51,087 bases of DNA from Streptomyces coryli (GCF_011044975.1 NZ_JAAKZV010000029.1:1-51087), one strand, 5' to 3'; positions 1-8,383 are shown, counted from the stretch's first letter. Made by a program: numbers and translations. Notes: generated by a model from the sequence alone, not told the origin.

Positions 1-371
1 GCTCGGCCGGGGAGCGGGCCGCGCCGCTGGCGCGCGGGGCGGCGCGGGTGGGGACGGATGCGGGCGACTCCGGGCGCACCTACCCCTCGATCGCGTATCA
101 GCCCGGCCCGTACAACCCGGCCAGGGGCTATCGGCCAGAAGGTGAGCGGAATCCGTACGTGGAGCCGCCGCCCGCCGAGGCACCTCCGGCGGGGGGCGGC
201 GGGGCGTACAGCGCGCCGACGATCGGCGCGGCGGTGCCGCCGCCGCTGCCGCCGGGGAAGCGGCGCGCGCGCAAGCAGCAGCCGCGCTGGGGGACGCCGG
301 ACGCGGACGGGCCACCGCCGCCGCCGGGGAAGCCCGGTGGTGGTACGGGCGGTCCGCGCAAGCGGCGGTGA
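1..371 (+). CDS. C-terminal part of a proline-rich protein (5' end outside window)
   Basis: The reading frame that ends in TGA at 369-371 is open back to the window edge, so only the C-terminal ~122 residues are visible. They are rich in Pro, Gly, Tyr and Arg, with PPPP and PPLPPGK runs and a basic tail ending GGPRKRR. No catalytic motif is visible and the segment looks disordered. Proline-rich cytoplasmic tails like this occur on some large Streptomyces membrane proteins, for example the streptophobe family, but nothing here proves that identity. The ATG at 48 is only an internal methionine codon. Transcription runs the same way as serB downstream. Confidence 0.55.
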   Translation, partial: SAGERAAPLARGAARVGTDAGDSGRTYPSIAYQPGPYNPARGYRPEGERNPYVEPPPAEAPPAGGGGAYSAPTIGAAVPPPLPPGKRRARKQQPRWGTPDADGPPPPPGKPGGGTGGPRKRR

Positions 372-394
372 TGCGGGCCGGCGCCGGGGTTACG

Positions 395-423
395 TTCAGT
401 GGTGCAAGGCCAGGCGATAGCCT
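395..423 (+). promoter_or_regulatory. Putative promoter of serB
   Basis: TTCAGT (395-400) and TAGCCT (418-423) are separated by exactly 17 nt. The predicted transcription start falls about 430, next to the ATG at 433, which has no Shine-Dalgarno sequence. This fits a leaderless mRNA, which is common in Streptomyces. Inferred by eye. Confidence 0.4.
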
Positions 424-432
424 GTGCGCATC

Positions 433-1629
433 ATGAGCGCGCCTGATGTCCCCACGCTGCTGGTCAAGATCTTCGGCAAGGACCGTCCTGGCATCACCGC
501 CGGGCTGTTCGACACCCTCGCCGCCTACTCCGTCGATGTGGTCGACATCGAGCAGATCGTCACCCGTGGGCGCATCACCCTCTGCGCCCTGGTCACCGAG
601 CCCGTCCACGCCACCGAGGGCGAGCTGCGGGCCACCGTGCACAGCTGGGCCGAATCGCTCAAGCTGCAGGCCGAGATCATCACCGGGCACGGGGACAACC
701 GGCCGCGCGGGTCGGGCCGTTCGCACGTCACCGTGCTCGGGCATCCGCTGACCGCCGAGTCCACGGCGGCGATCGCCGCGGAGATCACCGGGACCGGCGG
801 CAACATCGACCGGATCTTCCGGCTGGCCAAGTACCCCGTGACGGCGGTCGAGTTCGCCGTCTCCGGCGCCGCCACCGAGAAGCTGCGTACGGCGCTCGCC
901 ACCAAGGCCGCCGCCCTCGGCGTGGACATCGCCGTCGTCGCGTCCGGGCTGCAGCGGCGGGCGCAGCGCCTCGTCGTCATGGATGTGGACTCGACGCTCA
1001 TCCAGGACGAGGTGATCGAGCTCTTCGCCGGGCACGCCGGCTGCGAGGACAAGGTCGCCGAGGTCACGGCCGCGGCGATGCGCGGCGAGCTGGACTTCGA
1101 GCAGTCGCTGCACGCCCGCGTCGCGCTGCTGGAGGGGCTCGACGAGGCCGTGGTGGAGAAGGTCCGCGAGCAGGTGCGGCTCACCCCCGGCGCCCGCACC
1201 CTCGTCCGTACGCTGAAGCGGCTCGGCTATCAGGTCGGCGTGGTCTCCGGCGGATTTACGCAGGTCACCGACCATCTCCAGGAGAAGCTCGGCCTGGACT
1301 TCGCCTCCGCCAACACCCTTGAGATCGTGGACGGCAAGCTCACCGGCCGGGTGACCGGGCCGATCGTCGACCGGGCGCAGAAGGCCCGCCTCCTCCGCTC
1401 CTTCGCCGAGCAGGCGGGGGTGCCGCTCGACCAGACCGTCGCCATCGGCGACGGCGCCAACGACCTCGACATGCTCAACGCGGCCGGCCTCGGCGTCGCC
1501 TTCAATGCCAAGCCCGTCGTACGGGAGGCCGCGCACACCGCGGTCAATGTCCCCTTCCTCGACACGGTGCTCTACCTCCTCGGCATCACCCGCGAGGAGG
1601 TAGAGGCCGCCGACGGCCTCGCCGAGTGA
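433..1629 (+). CDS. serB: Phosphoserine phosphatase SerB with N-terminal ACT domains
   Basis: Catalyses the last step of serine synthesis, O-phosphoserine to serine. The 398-residue protein has ACT-like regulatory sequence over roughly residues 1-170 (starts MSAPDVPTLLVKIFGKDRPG), then a HAD phosphatase domain. The nucleophile motif DVDST is at residues 184-188, and the later GDGANDLDML metal-binding loop is intact. Length is right for ACT-containing actinobacterial SerB. GTG at 424 is an alternative start; ATG 433 is preferred because of the promoter spacing. The 3' end overlaps the convergent WYL regulator gene by 44 nt. Confidence 0.95.
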   Translation: MSAPDVPTLLVKIFGKDRPGITAGLFDTLAAYSVDVVDIEQIVTRGRITLCALVTEPVHATEGELRATVHSWAESLKLQAEIITGHGDNRPRGSGRSHVTVLGHPLTAESTAAIAAEITGTGGNIDRIFRLAKYPVTAVEFAVSGAATEKLRTALATKAAALGVDIAVVASGLQRRAQRLVVMDVDSTLIQDEVIELFAGHAGCEDKVAEVTAAAMRGELDFEQSLHARVALLEGLDEAVVEKVREQVRLTPGARTLVRTLKRLGYQVGVVSGGFTQVTDHLQEKLGLDFASANTLEIVDGKLTGRVTGPIVDRAQKARLLRSFAEQAGVPLDQTVAIGDGANDLDMLNAAGLGVAFNAKPVVREAAHTAVNVPFLDTVLYLLGITREEVEAADGLAE

Positions 1630-2593
1630 GCCGCCGGCCCATCGCGTCCAGGAACTCCACCAGTTCCGGCGGCTCCCGCACCTCGAGGTCGATCTCCAGC
1701 AGCGCGATCCGCACCGCCAGCCAGTCGAGCGCGTCGCCGCCCGTGATCAGTGTGCAGCGGTCCGCCGAGTCCGGATCCCGCTCCAGCCGGCCCGCGCCTC
1801 GCGGCAGCCGCCGGGCCGCCTCCGCCAGCGGTACGAACAGGGTCACCACCGCCCGGTAGCGGGCGCGCGGGCCCGCGATGCCCTCCGCGACGAAGGCGGC
1901 GGCGTCCTCGGCGGGCAGCTCCCGCGCCGGATGCCGTACGCCCGTGGGCCGGGGCTCGCTGATCCGGTCCACGCGGAAGCTCCGCCAGTCCTCCCGGTCC
2001 CGGTCGTACGCCACCAGATACCAGCGGCCGCCGGTGCTGACCAGCCGGAACGGCTCCACGTGCCGCGCGCCTGGGGCACCCTGCTTGCCCCGGTACCCGA
2101 ACCGCAGCCCCTCCCCCTTGGTGCTGGCCGCCGCGAGCACCGCCAGGGTGTCCGCGTCCACCTCGCCGTGCGGCGCCGGAACGGCACCGGTCGGGCCGAC
2201 GGTCAGCGGGACCGTGGCGCGCTGCAGGGTGCCGACGCGGCGGCGGAGACGGTCAGGAAGGACCTGTTCCAGCTTGGCCAGCGCCCGCGCGGAGGACTCG
2301 GCGATGCCCGAGATGTTGTCGGCCGCGGCCCGGCGCAGGCCGACCGCGACCGCCACCGCCTCGTCGTCGTCCAGCAGCAGCGGCGGCATGGCTTTCCCCG
2401 CCGTCAGCCGGTAGCCGCCGATCGCGCCGATGGTCGCCTCCACCGGATAGCCGAGCTCGCGCAGCCGGTCGATGTCGCGGCGTACCGTGCGCGGGCTGAT
2501 GCTCAGCCGTTCGGCCAGCTCAGGACCGGTGTACTCGCGGCCGCTCTGCAGCACGGACAGCAGCTTCAGCAGCCTCGCCGGGGTGTCGCTCAT
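1586..2593 (-). CDS. YafY-type HTH/WYL-domain transcriptional regulator
   Basis: The N-terminus (MSDTPARLLKLLSVLQ, then SPRTVRRDIDRLRELGYPVE) is the winged HTH of the YafY/DeoR-like group. The C-terminal half carries the WYL ligand-binding fold, here in the form GGRWYLVAYDRDREDWRSF. Such proteins bind DNA as dimers, and several respond to nucleic acids or DNA damage. It is divergent from the UvrA-like gene, with the palindrome at 2618-2632 in the gap, so it probably controls both genes. An in-frame ATG at 2605 would add four residues; neither start has a convincing ribosome site. The 3' end overlaps serB convergently. Confidence 0.9.
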   Translation of the reverse strand: MSDTPARLLKLLSVLQSGREYTGPELAERLSISPRTVRRDIDRLRELGYPVEATIGAIGGYRLTAGKAMPPLLLDDDEAVAVAVGLRRAAADNISGIAESSARALAKLEQVLPDRLRRRVGTLQRATVPLTVGPTGAVPAPHGEVDADTLAVLAAASTKGEGLRFGYRGKQGAPGARHVEPFRLVSTGGRWYLVAYDRDREDWRSFRVDRISEPRPTGVRHPARELPAEDAAAFVAEGIAGPRARYRAVVTLFVPLAEAARRLPRGAGRLERDPDSADRCTLITGGDALDWLAVRIALLEIDLEVREPPELVEFLDAMGRRLTRRGRRRPLPPRG

Positions 2594-2617
2594 GCCCTTC
2601 AGCATCGCAGAAAAGGC

Positions 2618-2632
2618 GGTCAGGTTCTGACC
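2618..2632. promoter_or_regulatory. Operator-like dyad GGTCAG-GTT-CTGACC
   Basis: Perfect 6-bp inverted repeat with a 3-bp centre, located between the divergent starts of the WYL regulator (2593) and the UvrA-like gene (2656). It is the only clear dyad in the gap. Position and symmetry suit a dimeric YafY/WYL repressor acting on both genes. Confidence 0.55.
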
Positions 2633-2655
2633 TGCTTCGGTCGTACCGTGATCGT

Positions 2656-4923
2656 ATGGCTCACAACGACATGCGGATCGCCGGCGCCCGCGAGCACAAC
2701 CTCAAGGACGTCGACGTCACCGTCCCCCGGGACAAGATCACCGTCGTGACCGGGGTCTCCGGCTCCGGCAAGTCCTCGCTTGTGTTCGGCACCATCGCCG
2801 CCGAATCGCAGCGGCAGCTGGCCGAGACCTTCTCCTCGTTCGTACGCAACCGGCTGCCCCGGCAGGAGCGGCCGCAGGCGGACCTGCTCGACCACCTCGC
2901 GCCCGCCGTGGTCATCGACCAGCGGCCGGTCGGCGGCGGGGCGCGCTCCACCGTCGGCACGATGACGGACATCTACACGGCGCTGCGGCTGCTGTTCTCG
3001 CGCATCGGCACGCCGAGCGCGGGTGAGTCGACGGCGTACTCGTTCAACGACCCGCGCGGGATGTGCCCGGAGTGCTCGGGGCTCGGCCGGGTGCGGCGGC
3101 TGGACCTGGAGGCGTTTCTGGACCGGTCGAAGTCGCTCAATGAGGGCGCGATCCGCTTCAAGCCGTTCGAGGTGGGCTCGGTGTGGTGGCAGACGTATGC
3201 CGAGTCGGGGCTGTTCGACCCGGACCTGCCGATCGGGGACTTCAGCCCGCAGGACTGGGACAAGCTGCTGTACGGCAAGGGCTTCCGGGTCCCGCGCCGC
3301 AACAAGAGCACCGGCGAGCAGGGCCACAACGCGTACGAGGGACTCGTCGTCCGCTTCAACCGGCTGTACCTGGACCGCGACGCACCCGCCCACTCCCGCG
3401 CCGCCGTGCGCCGCGTGGTCACCGAGGGCCCGTGCCCGGAGTGCGGCGGCTCGCGGCTGAACGAGGCGGCCAGGGCCTCGAAGATCGACGGCCGGTCGAT
3501 CGCCGACCTGACCGCGCTCGACGCCGTCGACCTGCTCGCCGAGCTGAAGCAGATCGACGACCCGGTGGGCGGCCCGGTCGCGGCCGCGGCGGCCGGCTCG
3601 CTGGAGCGGCTGGTGGACATCGGGCTCGGGTATCTGAGCCTGGACCGGGCCACCGCGTCGCTGTCGGGCGGCGAGGCGCAGCGGCTGAAGACCGTACGGC
3701 AGCTGGGGTCGAGCCTCAGCGGGCTGACGTACATCTTCGACGAGCCGACGACGGGGCTGCACCCGCGCGATGTGCACCGCCTCACCGACCTGCTGCGGCA
3801 GCTGCGCGACAAGGGCAACACGGTGCTGGTCGTCGAGCACGACCGCGATGTGATGGCGGCCGCCGACCACGCGATCGACCTCGGCCCCGGCGCGGGCGCG
3901 CGCGGCGGCGAGGTGGTGTACGCGGGCCCTGCGGCGGGGCTCGGCGCGGCGGACACCGTGACCGGGCGGTGGCTGCGGCAGCGGGTGCCGGTGCGGGAGG
4001 AGGTGCGGGCGCCGGCGGGCTGGTTCGCCGTCGAGGGTGCCTCGCTGCACAACCTGCGCGATGTGCGCGTGCGCGTGCCGCTCGGCGTGCTGACCGCGGT
4101 CACCGGCGTCGCCGGGTCGGGGAAGAGCTCGCTGGTGGCGGAGTTCGTGCGGCGGTACGGGGCGGAGCGCGGGGAGCCGGTGGTGGTGGACCAGTCGGCG
4201 CCGCACGCGTCGTCGCGGTCGGCGGTGATCTCGTATCTCGGGCTGCTGGACACCGTGCGGCGGCTGTTCGCCCGCGCGACGGGCGCCGACGCGGCGCTGT
4301 TCAGCTTCAACTCCCGCGGGGCGTGCCCGGACTGCAAGGGCCTGGGCGTGATCCGCACCGACCTCGGCTACCTCGACCCGGTCACCACGCGGTGCGCGAC
4401 CTGCGCGGGGCGGCGCTTCAATGCCGAGGCGCTGCGGCACACGGTGGCCGGGCTGTCGATCGCCGACGTATTCGAGCTGACCGCGGACCAGGCCGCCGAA
4501 CACTTCGCCGCGGAGCCGGTGCTGCGCGGCCCGCTGCGGGCGCTCGCCGAGGTCGGGCTCGGGTACGTAAGGCTGGGGCAGTCGCTCACCGCGCTGTCGG
4601 GCGGTGAGCGGCAGCGGCTGAAGCTGGCCGGGCGGCTGGACGGCAGCGGCGGGGTGTACGTATTCGATGAGCCGACGACCGGGCTGCACATGGCCGATGT
4701 CGAGGTGCTGTCGGGCCTGCTCGACCGCCTGGTCGACGCGGGCAACACGGTGCTCGCCGTCGAGCACAACCTCGACGTAGTCAAGCGCGCGGACTGGGTG
4801 CTTGACCTGGGCCCGGACGGCGGCCGGGACGGCGGCCGGGTGGTGTTCGAGGGAACCCCGGCACAGCTGGCGGCGGCGGACACGGCGACCGCGGAGTATC
4901 TGCGCCGGGATCTCGCTGCTTAG
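2656..4923 (+). CDS. Short UvrA-like double ABC ATPase
   Basis: Two UvrA-type ABC modules in 755 residues. Walker A motifs are GSGKSS near residues 36-41 and 487-492; LSGGE signatures are followed by FDEPTTGLH in both halves. Zinc-finger pairs CPEC...CPEC and CPDC...CATC are present. The protein passes from the first ATPase lobe (APAVVIDQRPVGGGARSTVGT) almost directly to the first zinc module. It therefore lacks the UvrB-binding insertion of the ~950-aa repair UvrA, and resembles UvrA2 or drug-resistance UvrA proteins (DNA-damage tolerance). The adjacent WYL regulator supports a regulated stress or resistance role rather than housekeeping repair. Confidence 0.88.
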   Translation: MAHNDMRIAGAREHNLKDVDVTVPRDKITVVTGVSGSGKSSLVFGTIAAESQRQLAETFSSFVRNRLPRQERPQADLLDHLAPAVVIDQRPVGGGARSTVGTMTDIYTALRLLFSRIGTPSAGESTAYSFNDPRGMCPECSGLGRVRRLDLEAFLDRSKSLNEGAIRFKPFEVGSVWWQTYAESGLFDPDLPIGDFSPQDWDKLLYGKGFRVPRRNKSTGEQGHNAYEGLVVRFNRLYLDRDAPAHSRAAVRRVVTEGPCPECGGSRLNEAARASKIDGRSIADLTALDAVDLLAELKQIDDPVGGPVAAAAAGSLERLVDIGLGYLSLDRATASLSGGEAQRLKTVRQLGSSLSGLTYIFDEPTTGLHPRDVHRLTDLLRQLRDKGNTVLVVEHDRDVMAAADHAIDLGPGAGARGGEVVYAGPAAGLGAADTVTGRWLRQRVPVREEVRAPAGWFAVEGASLHNLRDVRVRVPLGVLTAVTGVAGSGKSSLVAEFVRRYGAERGEPVVVDQSAPHASSRSAVISYLGLLDTVRRLFARATGADAALFSFNSRGACPDCKGLGVIRTDLGYLDPVTTRCATCAGRRFNAEALRHTVAGLSIADVFELTADQAAEHFAAEPVLRGPLRALAEVGLGYVRLGQSLTALSGGERQRLKLAGRLDGSGGVYVFDEPTTGLHMADVEVLSGLLDRLVDAGNTVLAVEHNLDVVKRADWVLDLGPDGGRDGGRVVFEGTPAQLAAADTATAEYLRRDLAA

Positions 4924-4928
4924 GTGGA

Positions 4929-4952
4929 GGGCCGGGGCGCTGCCCCCGGCCC
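4929..4952. terminator. Bidirectional hairpin between UvrA-like and SixA genes
   Basis: GGGCCGGGG (4929-4937) and CCCCGGCCC (4944-4952) form a perfect 9-bp stem with a 6-nt loop. It lies in the 36-nt gap between the convergent stops at 4923 and 4960. There is no U-tract, as is usual for Streptomyces. Confidence 0.6.
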
Positions 4953-4959
4953 CCGCTGC

Positions 4960-5481
4960 CTACGTGTGTGATGTCCAGAAGTGCGTCAGCGTGCCGTCCA
5001 TGCCGTGCTCCACGGACTTCCAGTCACCTGCGAAAGACACCACGGCGATCGCCGCCGTCGGAAAGCCGCTGCGGTTCATCCGGGCCGCCGCATCGTCGTC
5101 CGCGCGCGCGGACAGCGCGTCGGCGAGGGCGTGGACGCCGGGGTTGTGGCCGATCACGATGAGGTTCCGGACGTCGTCCGGGGTCTCGTTGACGACGGCG
5201 ATCAGCTCGCCCAGGGACGCCTCGTAGAGCCGGTCCTCGTAAACGGTCTTGGGCCGCGCCGGCAGCTTCGGCACCACCAGCTTCCAGGTCTCGCGGGTGC
5301 GGACGGCGGTGGAGCACAGCGCTCGGTCGGGCGCGAGGCCCTCCTTCGCGAGCCAGTCTCCGGCGAGCGGGGCCTCCTTGCGGCCGCGCTCGGCGAGCGG
5401 GCGATCATGGTCGGACACCTGCGGCCAGTCTGCTTTCGCATGGCGGAGAAGGATGATGCTGCGGGCCGTTTCTACGCTCAT
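4960..5481 (-). CDS. SixA-type phosphohistidine phosphatase (histidine phosphatase superfamily)
   Basis: 173 residues. LRHAKAD near the N-terminus carries the phospho-accepting histidine and arginine of the RHG/RHA motif. VIGHNPGVHALA supplies the second active-site histidine, and CSTAVRTRETW the conserved arginines. This is the SixA branch, which removes phosphate from phosphohistidine on HPt domains or PTS proteins. Substrate here is unknown; no histidine kinase is in the window. Next upstream on the same strand is the 69-aa membrane protein gene, 100 nt away, which may or may not be co-transcribed. Confidence 0.88.
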   Translation of the reverse strand: MSVETARSIILLRHAKADWPQVSDHDRPLAERGRKEAPLAGDWLAKEGLAPDRALCSTAVRTRETWKLVVPKLPARPKTVYEDRLYEASLGELIAVVNETPDDVRNLIVIGHNPGVHALADALSARADDDAAARMNRSGFPTAAIAVVSFAGDWKSVEHGMDGTLTHFWTSHT

Positions 5482-5581
5482 GTGCCCCAGCTTCGCACGA
5501 AACGCGCCTGCGGGCGGGCGGTGTTGGGATGCTCGACCGGCATGGGTGACCTCCCGCAGGAGTGTCCCGGGCCGCGCCCGA

Positions 5582-5791
5582 TCACATCAGCCCGGAGACC
5601 ACATTGGCCTGGAACCAGGCGAGGAACTGCGACAGCGGCAGCTCGCCGCTCGCCGCCTGCGCTCCCCCGGCGCCGAGCGCCAGCAGCAGCGCGAAGGCGG
5701 CGACCGGCAGCGCCAGCACCCACCACCGCAGCCGCGTCTCGGCGGGGCTGCCCGGCCGGGTGGACCGGGGGGTGGGGACGGTGGCCGCCAT
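5582..5791 (-). CDS. Small single-pass membrane protein, unknown function
   Basis: 69 residues. A short basic N-terminus (MAATVPTPRSTRPGSPAETR) precedes one hydrophobic helix at about residues 23-47, then a ~20-residue tail ending WFQANVVSGLM. I do not recognise a named family. G/C bias at third positions and the clean hydrophobic segment support a real gene. The opposite strand is also open here, so a shadow ORF remains possible. Confidence 0.5.
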   Translation of the reverse strand: MAATVPTPRSTRPGSPAETRLRWWVLALPVAAFALLLALGAGGAQAASGELPLSQFLAWFQANVVSGLM

Positions 5792-5912
5792 GGGATCGCC
5801 TCCGGGGCTCTGGGGTGGGCGTTTCGCGTTACGTGGAACGCTACGCAGCCGGGGCCGCCGGTCCTATCCGGTGACCCACCCAGTTACCCCTGACCCTGGC
5901 CCCCTAGGGGAC

Positions 5913-5930
5913 GGTGGGGCTAGCCCCACC
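5913..5930. terminator. Perfect palindrome GGTGGGGCT/AGCCCCACC, probable terminator
   Basis: An 18-bp uninterrupted palindrome lying 5 nt beyond the stop codon of the SGM_5486-type gene (5936, minus strand). It fits a GC-rich terminator for the MFS/micro-protein transcript. The remaining 5792-5912 stretch holds no recognisable gene and presumably the promoter of the 69-aa protein. Confidence 0.5.
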
Positions 5931-5935
5931 CCCGC

Positions 5936-6049
5936 TCAGGAAAGCACCGTGGCGACGACCGAGATGACGATGGTGATCAGGGCGATGACACCCAGAATGC
6001 CCAGAAACTTCCGCTGGCCACCCTGGGGATTGGGCTCGAGGACTGGCAT
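5936..6049 (-). CDS. SGM_5486-family transporter-associated micro-protein
   Basis: 37 residues starting MPVLEPNPQGGQRKF and continuing as one hydrophobic helix (LGILGVIALITIVISVVATVLS). I recognise this as the small protein that Streptomyces annotations call SGM_5486 family transporter-associated protein, usually next to a CynX/NimT-type MFS gene, as here (18 nt downstream of it). It is probably a single-span membrane partner or stabiliser of the transporter; that role is inferred from position. Confidence 0.85.
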   Translation of the reverse strand: MPVLEPNPQGGQRKFLGILGVIALITIVISVVATVLS

Positions 6050-6067
6050 GCCGACCAGTCTCCCATG

Positions 6068-7321
6068 TCAGATCTCGTCCTCGACCACGCGGTCCCGCCC
6101 GGCCACCACGCCGACGCCGATCTGAATCACCATCAGCGCGGCCATCAGCCCCAGCGGCGCGCCCCAGCCGCCGGTGGCGCTGTAGAGGCCGCCGACGACG
6201 AGCGGGCCGGGGATGGAGATCACGTAACCGGTGGACTGGGCGAAGGCGGACAGCTTCACGACGCCGGCGCCGGTGCGCGAGCGCATGCCGATGAGGGTGA
6301 GCACGAGCGGGAAGGAGCAGTTGGACACGGCGAGCAGCAGCGCCCACACCCAGGCCCCGCCGTGCGGCCACAGCCACAGACCCGCATAGCCGGCCAGGCC
6401 GCACAGGCCCATCACGACCGCGATCGGGCCCTGGTGCTTGAGCCGCTCGGCGACCCGCGGCAGCACGAAGGCCAGCGGCACCCCGAGGCCCATGACGACC
6501 GCGAGCAGCACGCCGGCAGTGCCGGCCGAGAGGCCCGCGTCGCGGTAGATCTGCGGCAGCCAGCCGAGGGTCACGTACGCCGCGGTGGCCTGGAAGCCGA
6601 AGAAGACGCCGAGCGCCCAGGCGGTGGGGCTGCGGGTGAGGCGCACCGGCTGCGCGTCGGCCTGGGCGGCCTGCCGCGTGCCCCCGTCCGTCTTACGGTC
6701 GCCGCGCAGCACGCCGAACCAGGGCAGCACCGCGACGGCGGCGACCAGCGCCCAGGCGCCGAGCCCGATCCGCCAGCTGCCGCCGAAGGCGTGCGCGACG
6801 GGGACGGTGGCGGCCGCGGCGGCGGAGGTGCCGAGGGCGAGGCCCATCGAGTACAGGCCGGTCATCGGGCCGACCCGGTCGGGGAACCAGCGCTTGACGA
6901 TGGCGGGCAGCAGGACGTTGCTGACCGCGATGCCGGCCAGGGCCAGGGCGCTGGCGGCCAGGAAGCCGGCGGTGTTGCCCAGCAGCGGCCGTACGAGCAG
7001 GCCCGCGGTGATGGCGACCATGCCGCCGCAGACGACCTTCGCCGGGCCGAAGCGGCGGGCCAGTCGCGGGGCGAGGCTGCCGAAGATCGCGAAACAGACG
7101 GCCGGCATGGAGGTGAGCAGGCCGGCGACGGTGCCGTTCATGCCGACGCCGTCGCGCACCTCCTCCATCATCGCGCCGAGCGAGGAGATGGCCGGGCGGA
7201 GGTTGATGGCGGCGAGAAGGAGGGCCGCCACCATGATCCGGCGCGGCCACGGGGAGGTGGTCGGCTCGGGGAGCGCGTCGGTCGCGCTGGTGCGGGTGGC
7301 AGTGGTCTTCTCGCGTAGCAT
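6068..7321 (-). CDS. CynX/NimT-family MFS transporter
   Basis: About 417 residues with 12 predicted hydrophobic helices. AALLLAAINLRPAISSLGAMMEEV matches the start of helix 1 in the CynX/NimT (cyanate/2-nitroimidazole) family, and the internal loop RLARRFGPAKVV is MFS-typical. Substrate is not predictable. The usual call might begin at 7333 (MMGNMLREK); I prefer the ATG at 7321 because a TATGAT -10 element ends 7 nt upstream, giving a leaderless start. Co-transcribed with the 37-aa partner, and divergent from the GntR regulator that probably represses it. Confidence 0.9.
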   Translation of the reverse strand: MLREKTTATRTSATDALPEPTTSPWPRRIMVAALLLAAINLRPAISSLGAMMEEVRDGVGMNGTVAGLLTSMPAVCFAIFGSLAPRLARRFGPAKVVCGGMVAITAGLLVRPLLGNTAGFLAASALALAGIAVSNVLLPAIVKRWFPDRVGPMTGLYSMGLALGTSAAAAATVPVAHAFGGSWRIGLGAWALVAAVAVLPWFGVLRGDRKTDGGTRQAAQADAQPVRLTRSPTAWALGVFFGFQATAAYVTLGWLPQIYRDAGLSAGTAGVLLAVVMGLGVPLAFVLPRVAERLKHQGPIAVVMGLCGLAGYAGLWLWPHGGAWVWALLLAVSNCSFPLVLTLIGMRSRTGAGVVKLSAFAQSTGYVISIPGPLVVGGLYSATGGWGAPLGLMAALMVIQIGVGVVAGRDRVVEDEI

Positions 7322-7328
7322 GTTGCCC

Positions 7329-7359
7329 ATCATAGAATCATGGGATGAATGCTTGTCCA
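7329..7359 (-). promoter_or_regulatory. MFS promoter with a GntR-type dyad in its spacer
   Basis: Read on the minus strand: TGGACA (7354-7359), a 19-nt spacer, TATGAT (7329-7334). Inside the spacer lies AATCATGGGATGAAT (7336-7350), a dyad with perfect TCAT/ATGA cores and matching outer A/T. A dimeric repressor bound here would occlude RNA polymerase, and the divergent GntR gene at 7393 is the obvious candidate. Confidence 0.5.
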
Positions 7360-7392
7360 GCCAGGACCAGAGGACCTGAGGAGATCTAGGTC

Positions 7393-8100
7393 ATGCCCCT
7401 GCACTCCCCCCGCCGCGCGAGCCTGACCGACCAGGTCATCGCCGAGCTGCGGAACCAGATCACCTCCGGCGAGTGGCCGGTGGGCGACCGCATCCCCACC
7501 GAACCCGAGCTGGTGGAGCAGCTGGGTGTGGCCAGGAACACGGTCCGCGAGGCGGTCCGGGCGCTGGCCAACAACGGGCTGCTCGACATCCGGCAGGGCT
7601 CGGGCACGTATGTCGTGGCCACGAGCGAGCTCGCCGGGGTGATGCGGCGGCGCTTCGCGGGCTCCCGGATGCGGGACTTCGCGGAGCTGCGCAGCGCGCT
7701 GGAGTCGCAGGCGGCGCGGCTGGTGGCGGTGCGGCGTACGGAGCAGGAGCTGAAGCGGATCGACGCGCTGCTGGACCGGCGGGAGCGGGCATGGGCGGCG
7801 GGCGACGTGGCCGCCTTCGTGGACGCGGACGCGACCTTCCACCTGTCGGTGGTGACCGCGTCGCACAACGAGATCCTGACCGAGATGTACGCGGATCTGG
7901 ACGCGGTGCTACGGGATCATCTGCACCTGGAGGTCGGCGCCGAGCTGCGGCCCGAGGTGTACATGGACCACGGGCGGCTCGTGGACGCGATCCGGGCGCA
8001 GAACGCCGATGCCGCGGGCGCGGAGGCGGCGGCGCACGCGCTGCACTGCGTGCTGGAGGGCCGCGGCGAGGAGCGGCTGCTCAGCGGGGAGCGTGGCTGA
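7393..8100 (+). CDS. FadR/GntR-family transcriptional regulator with FCD domain
   Basis: 235 residues. The GntR winged HTH covers residues ~10-75 (LTDQVIAELRNQITSGEW, IPTEPELVEQLGVARNTVREAV, IRQGSGTYV). An all-helical FCD effector domain follows, with its typical Asp/His metal-binding pattern (FVDADATFHLSVV, MDHGRLVDAI). A GAGGAG ribosome site precedes the ATG. Divergent from the CynX/NimT transporter, so it is probably a local regulator sensing a small carboxylate-type ligand. The last 20 nt overlap the convergent secreted-protein gene. Confidence 0.92.
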   Translation: MPLHSPRRASLTDQVIAELRNQITSGEWPVGDRIPTEPELVEQLGVARNTVREAVRALANNGLLDIRQGSGTYVVATSELAGVMRRRFAGSRMRDFAELRSALESQAARLVAVRRTEQELKRIDALLDRRERAWAAGDVAAFVDADATFHLSVVTASHNEILTEMYADLDAVLRDHLHLEVGAELRPEVYMDHGRLVDAIRAQNADAAGAEAAAHALHCVLEGRGEERLLSGERG

Positions 8101-8383
8101 CCCACGCCCTGGCTATCCCGAACCAGCAGCGGCCGCGGAACTCCCGGCCCTGGCTCGGGTTCAAGGTCACGGCCCGGCTGTCGGTGTCCGGGTCCCACCA
8201 CTCCGCGCACTCGACGTGCAGCTGCACGCGGTCGGCGGTGCCGTTGGGGTTGTGGCAGCGGGCGGTGACGGTATCGCCGGTGACGTTCGTACGGCAGTCG
8301 GCGATGCTCGCGTCCGCTCGCGCGGGGGTCGCGAGGACGGTCCCCAGGAGGACGGCGGCGAGGAGGCTGCTGCGTCTGCGCAT
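8081..8383 (-). CDS. Small secreted protein, unknown function
   Basis: 100 residues. A Sec signal peptide is clear: MRRRSSLLAAVLLGTVLATPARA with cleavage expected after ARA. The mature ~77-residue part has four cysteines (ASIADC, VTARC, VECAEWW, RGRCWFG), enough for two disulfides, and resembles small extracellular beta-rich Streptomyces proteins. I cannot name a family. Its 3' end overlaps the GntR gene by 20 nt tail-to-tail. The 235 nt between this gene and fabI hold no ORF I would defend. Confidence 0.7.
   Translation of the reverse strand: MRRRSSLLAAVLLGTVLATPARADASIADCRTNVTGDTVTARCHNPNGTADRVQLHVECAEWWDPDTDSRAVTLNPSQGREFRGRCWFGIARAWVSHAPR

Noticed and set aside
2620-4767. 715-aa open frame on the minus strand opposite the UvrA-like gene
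   Set aside because: Arg/Pro/Gln-rich nonsense composition with no family match; it is the antisense shadow of a gene with intact ABC motifs.
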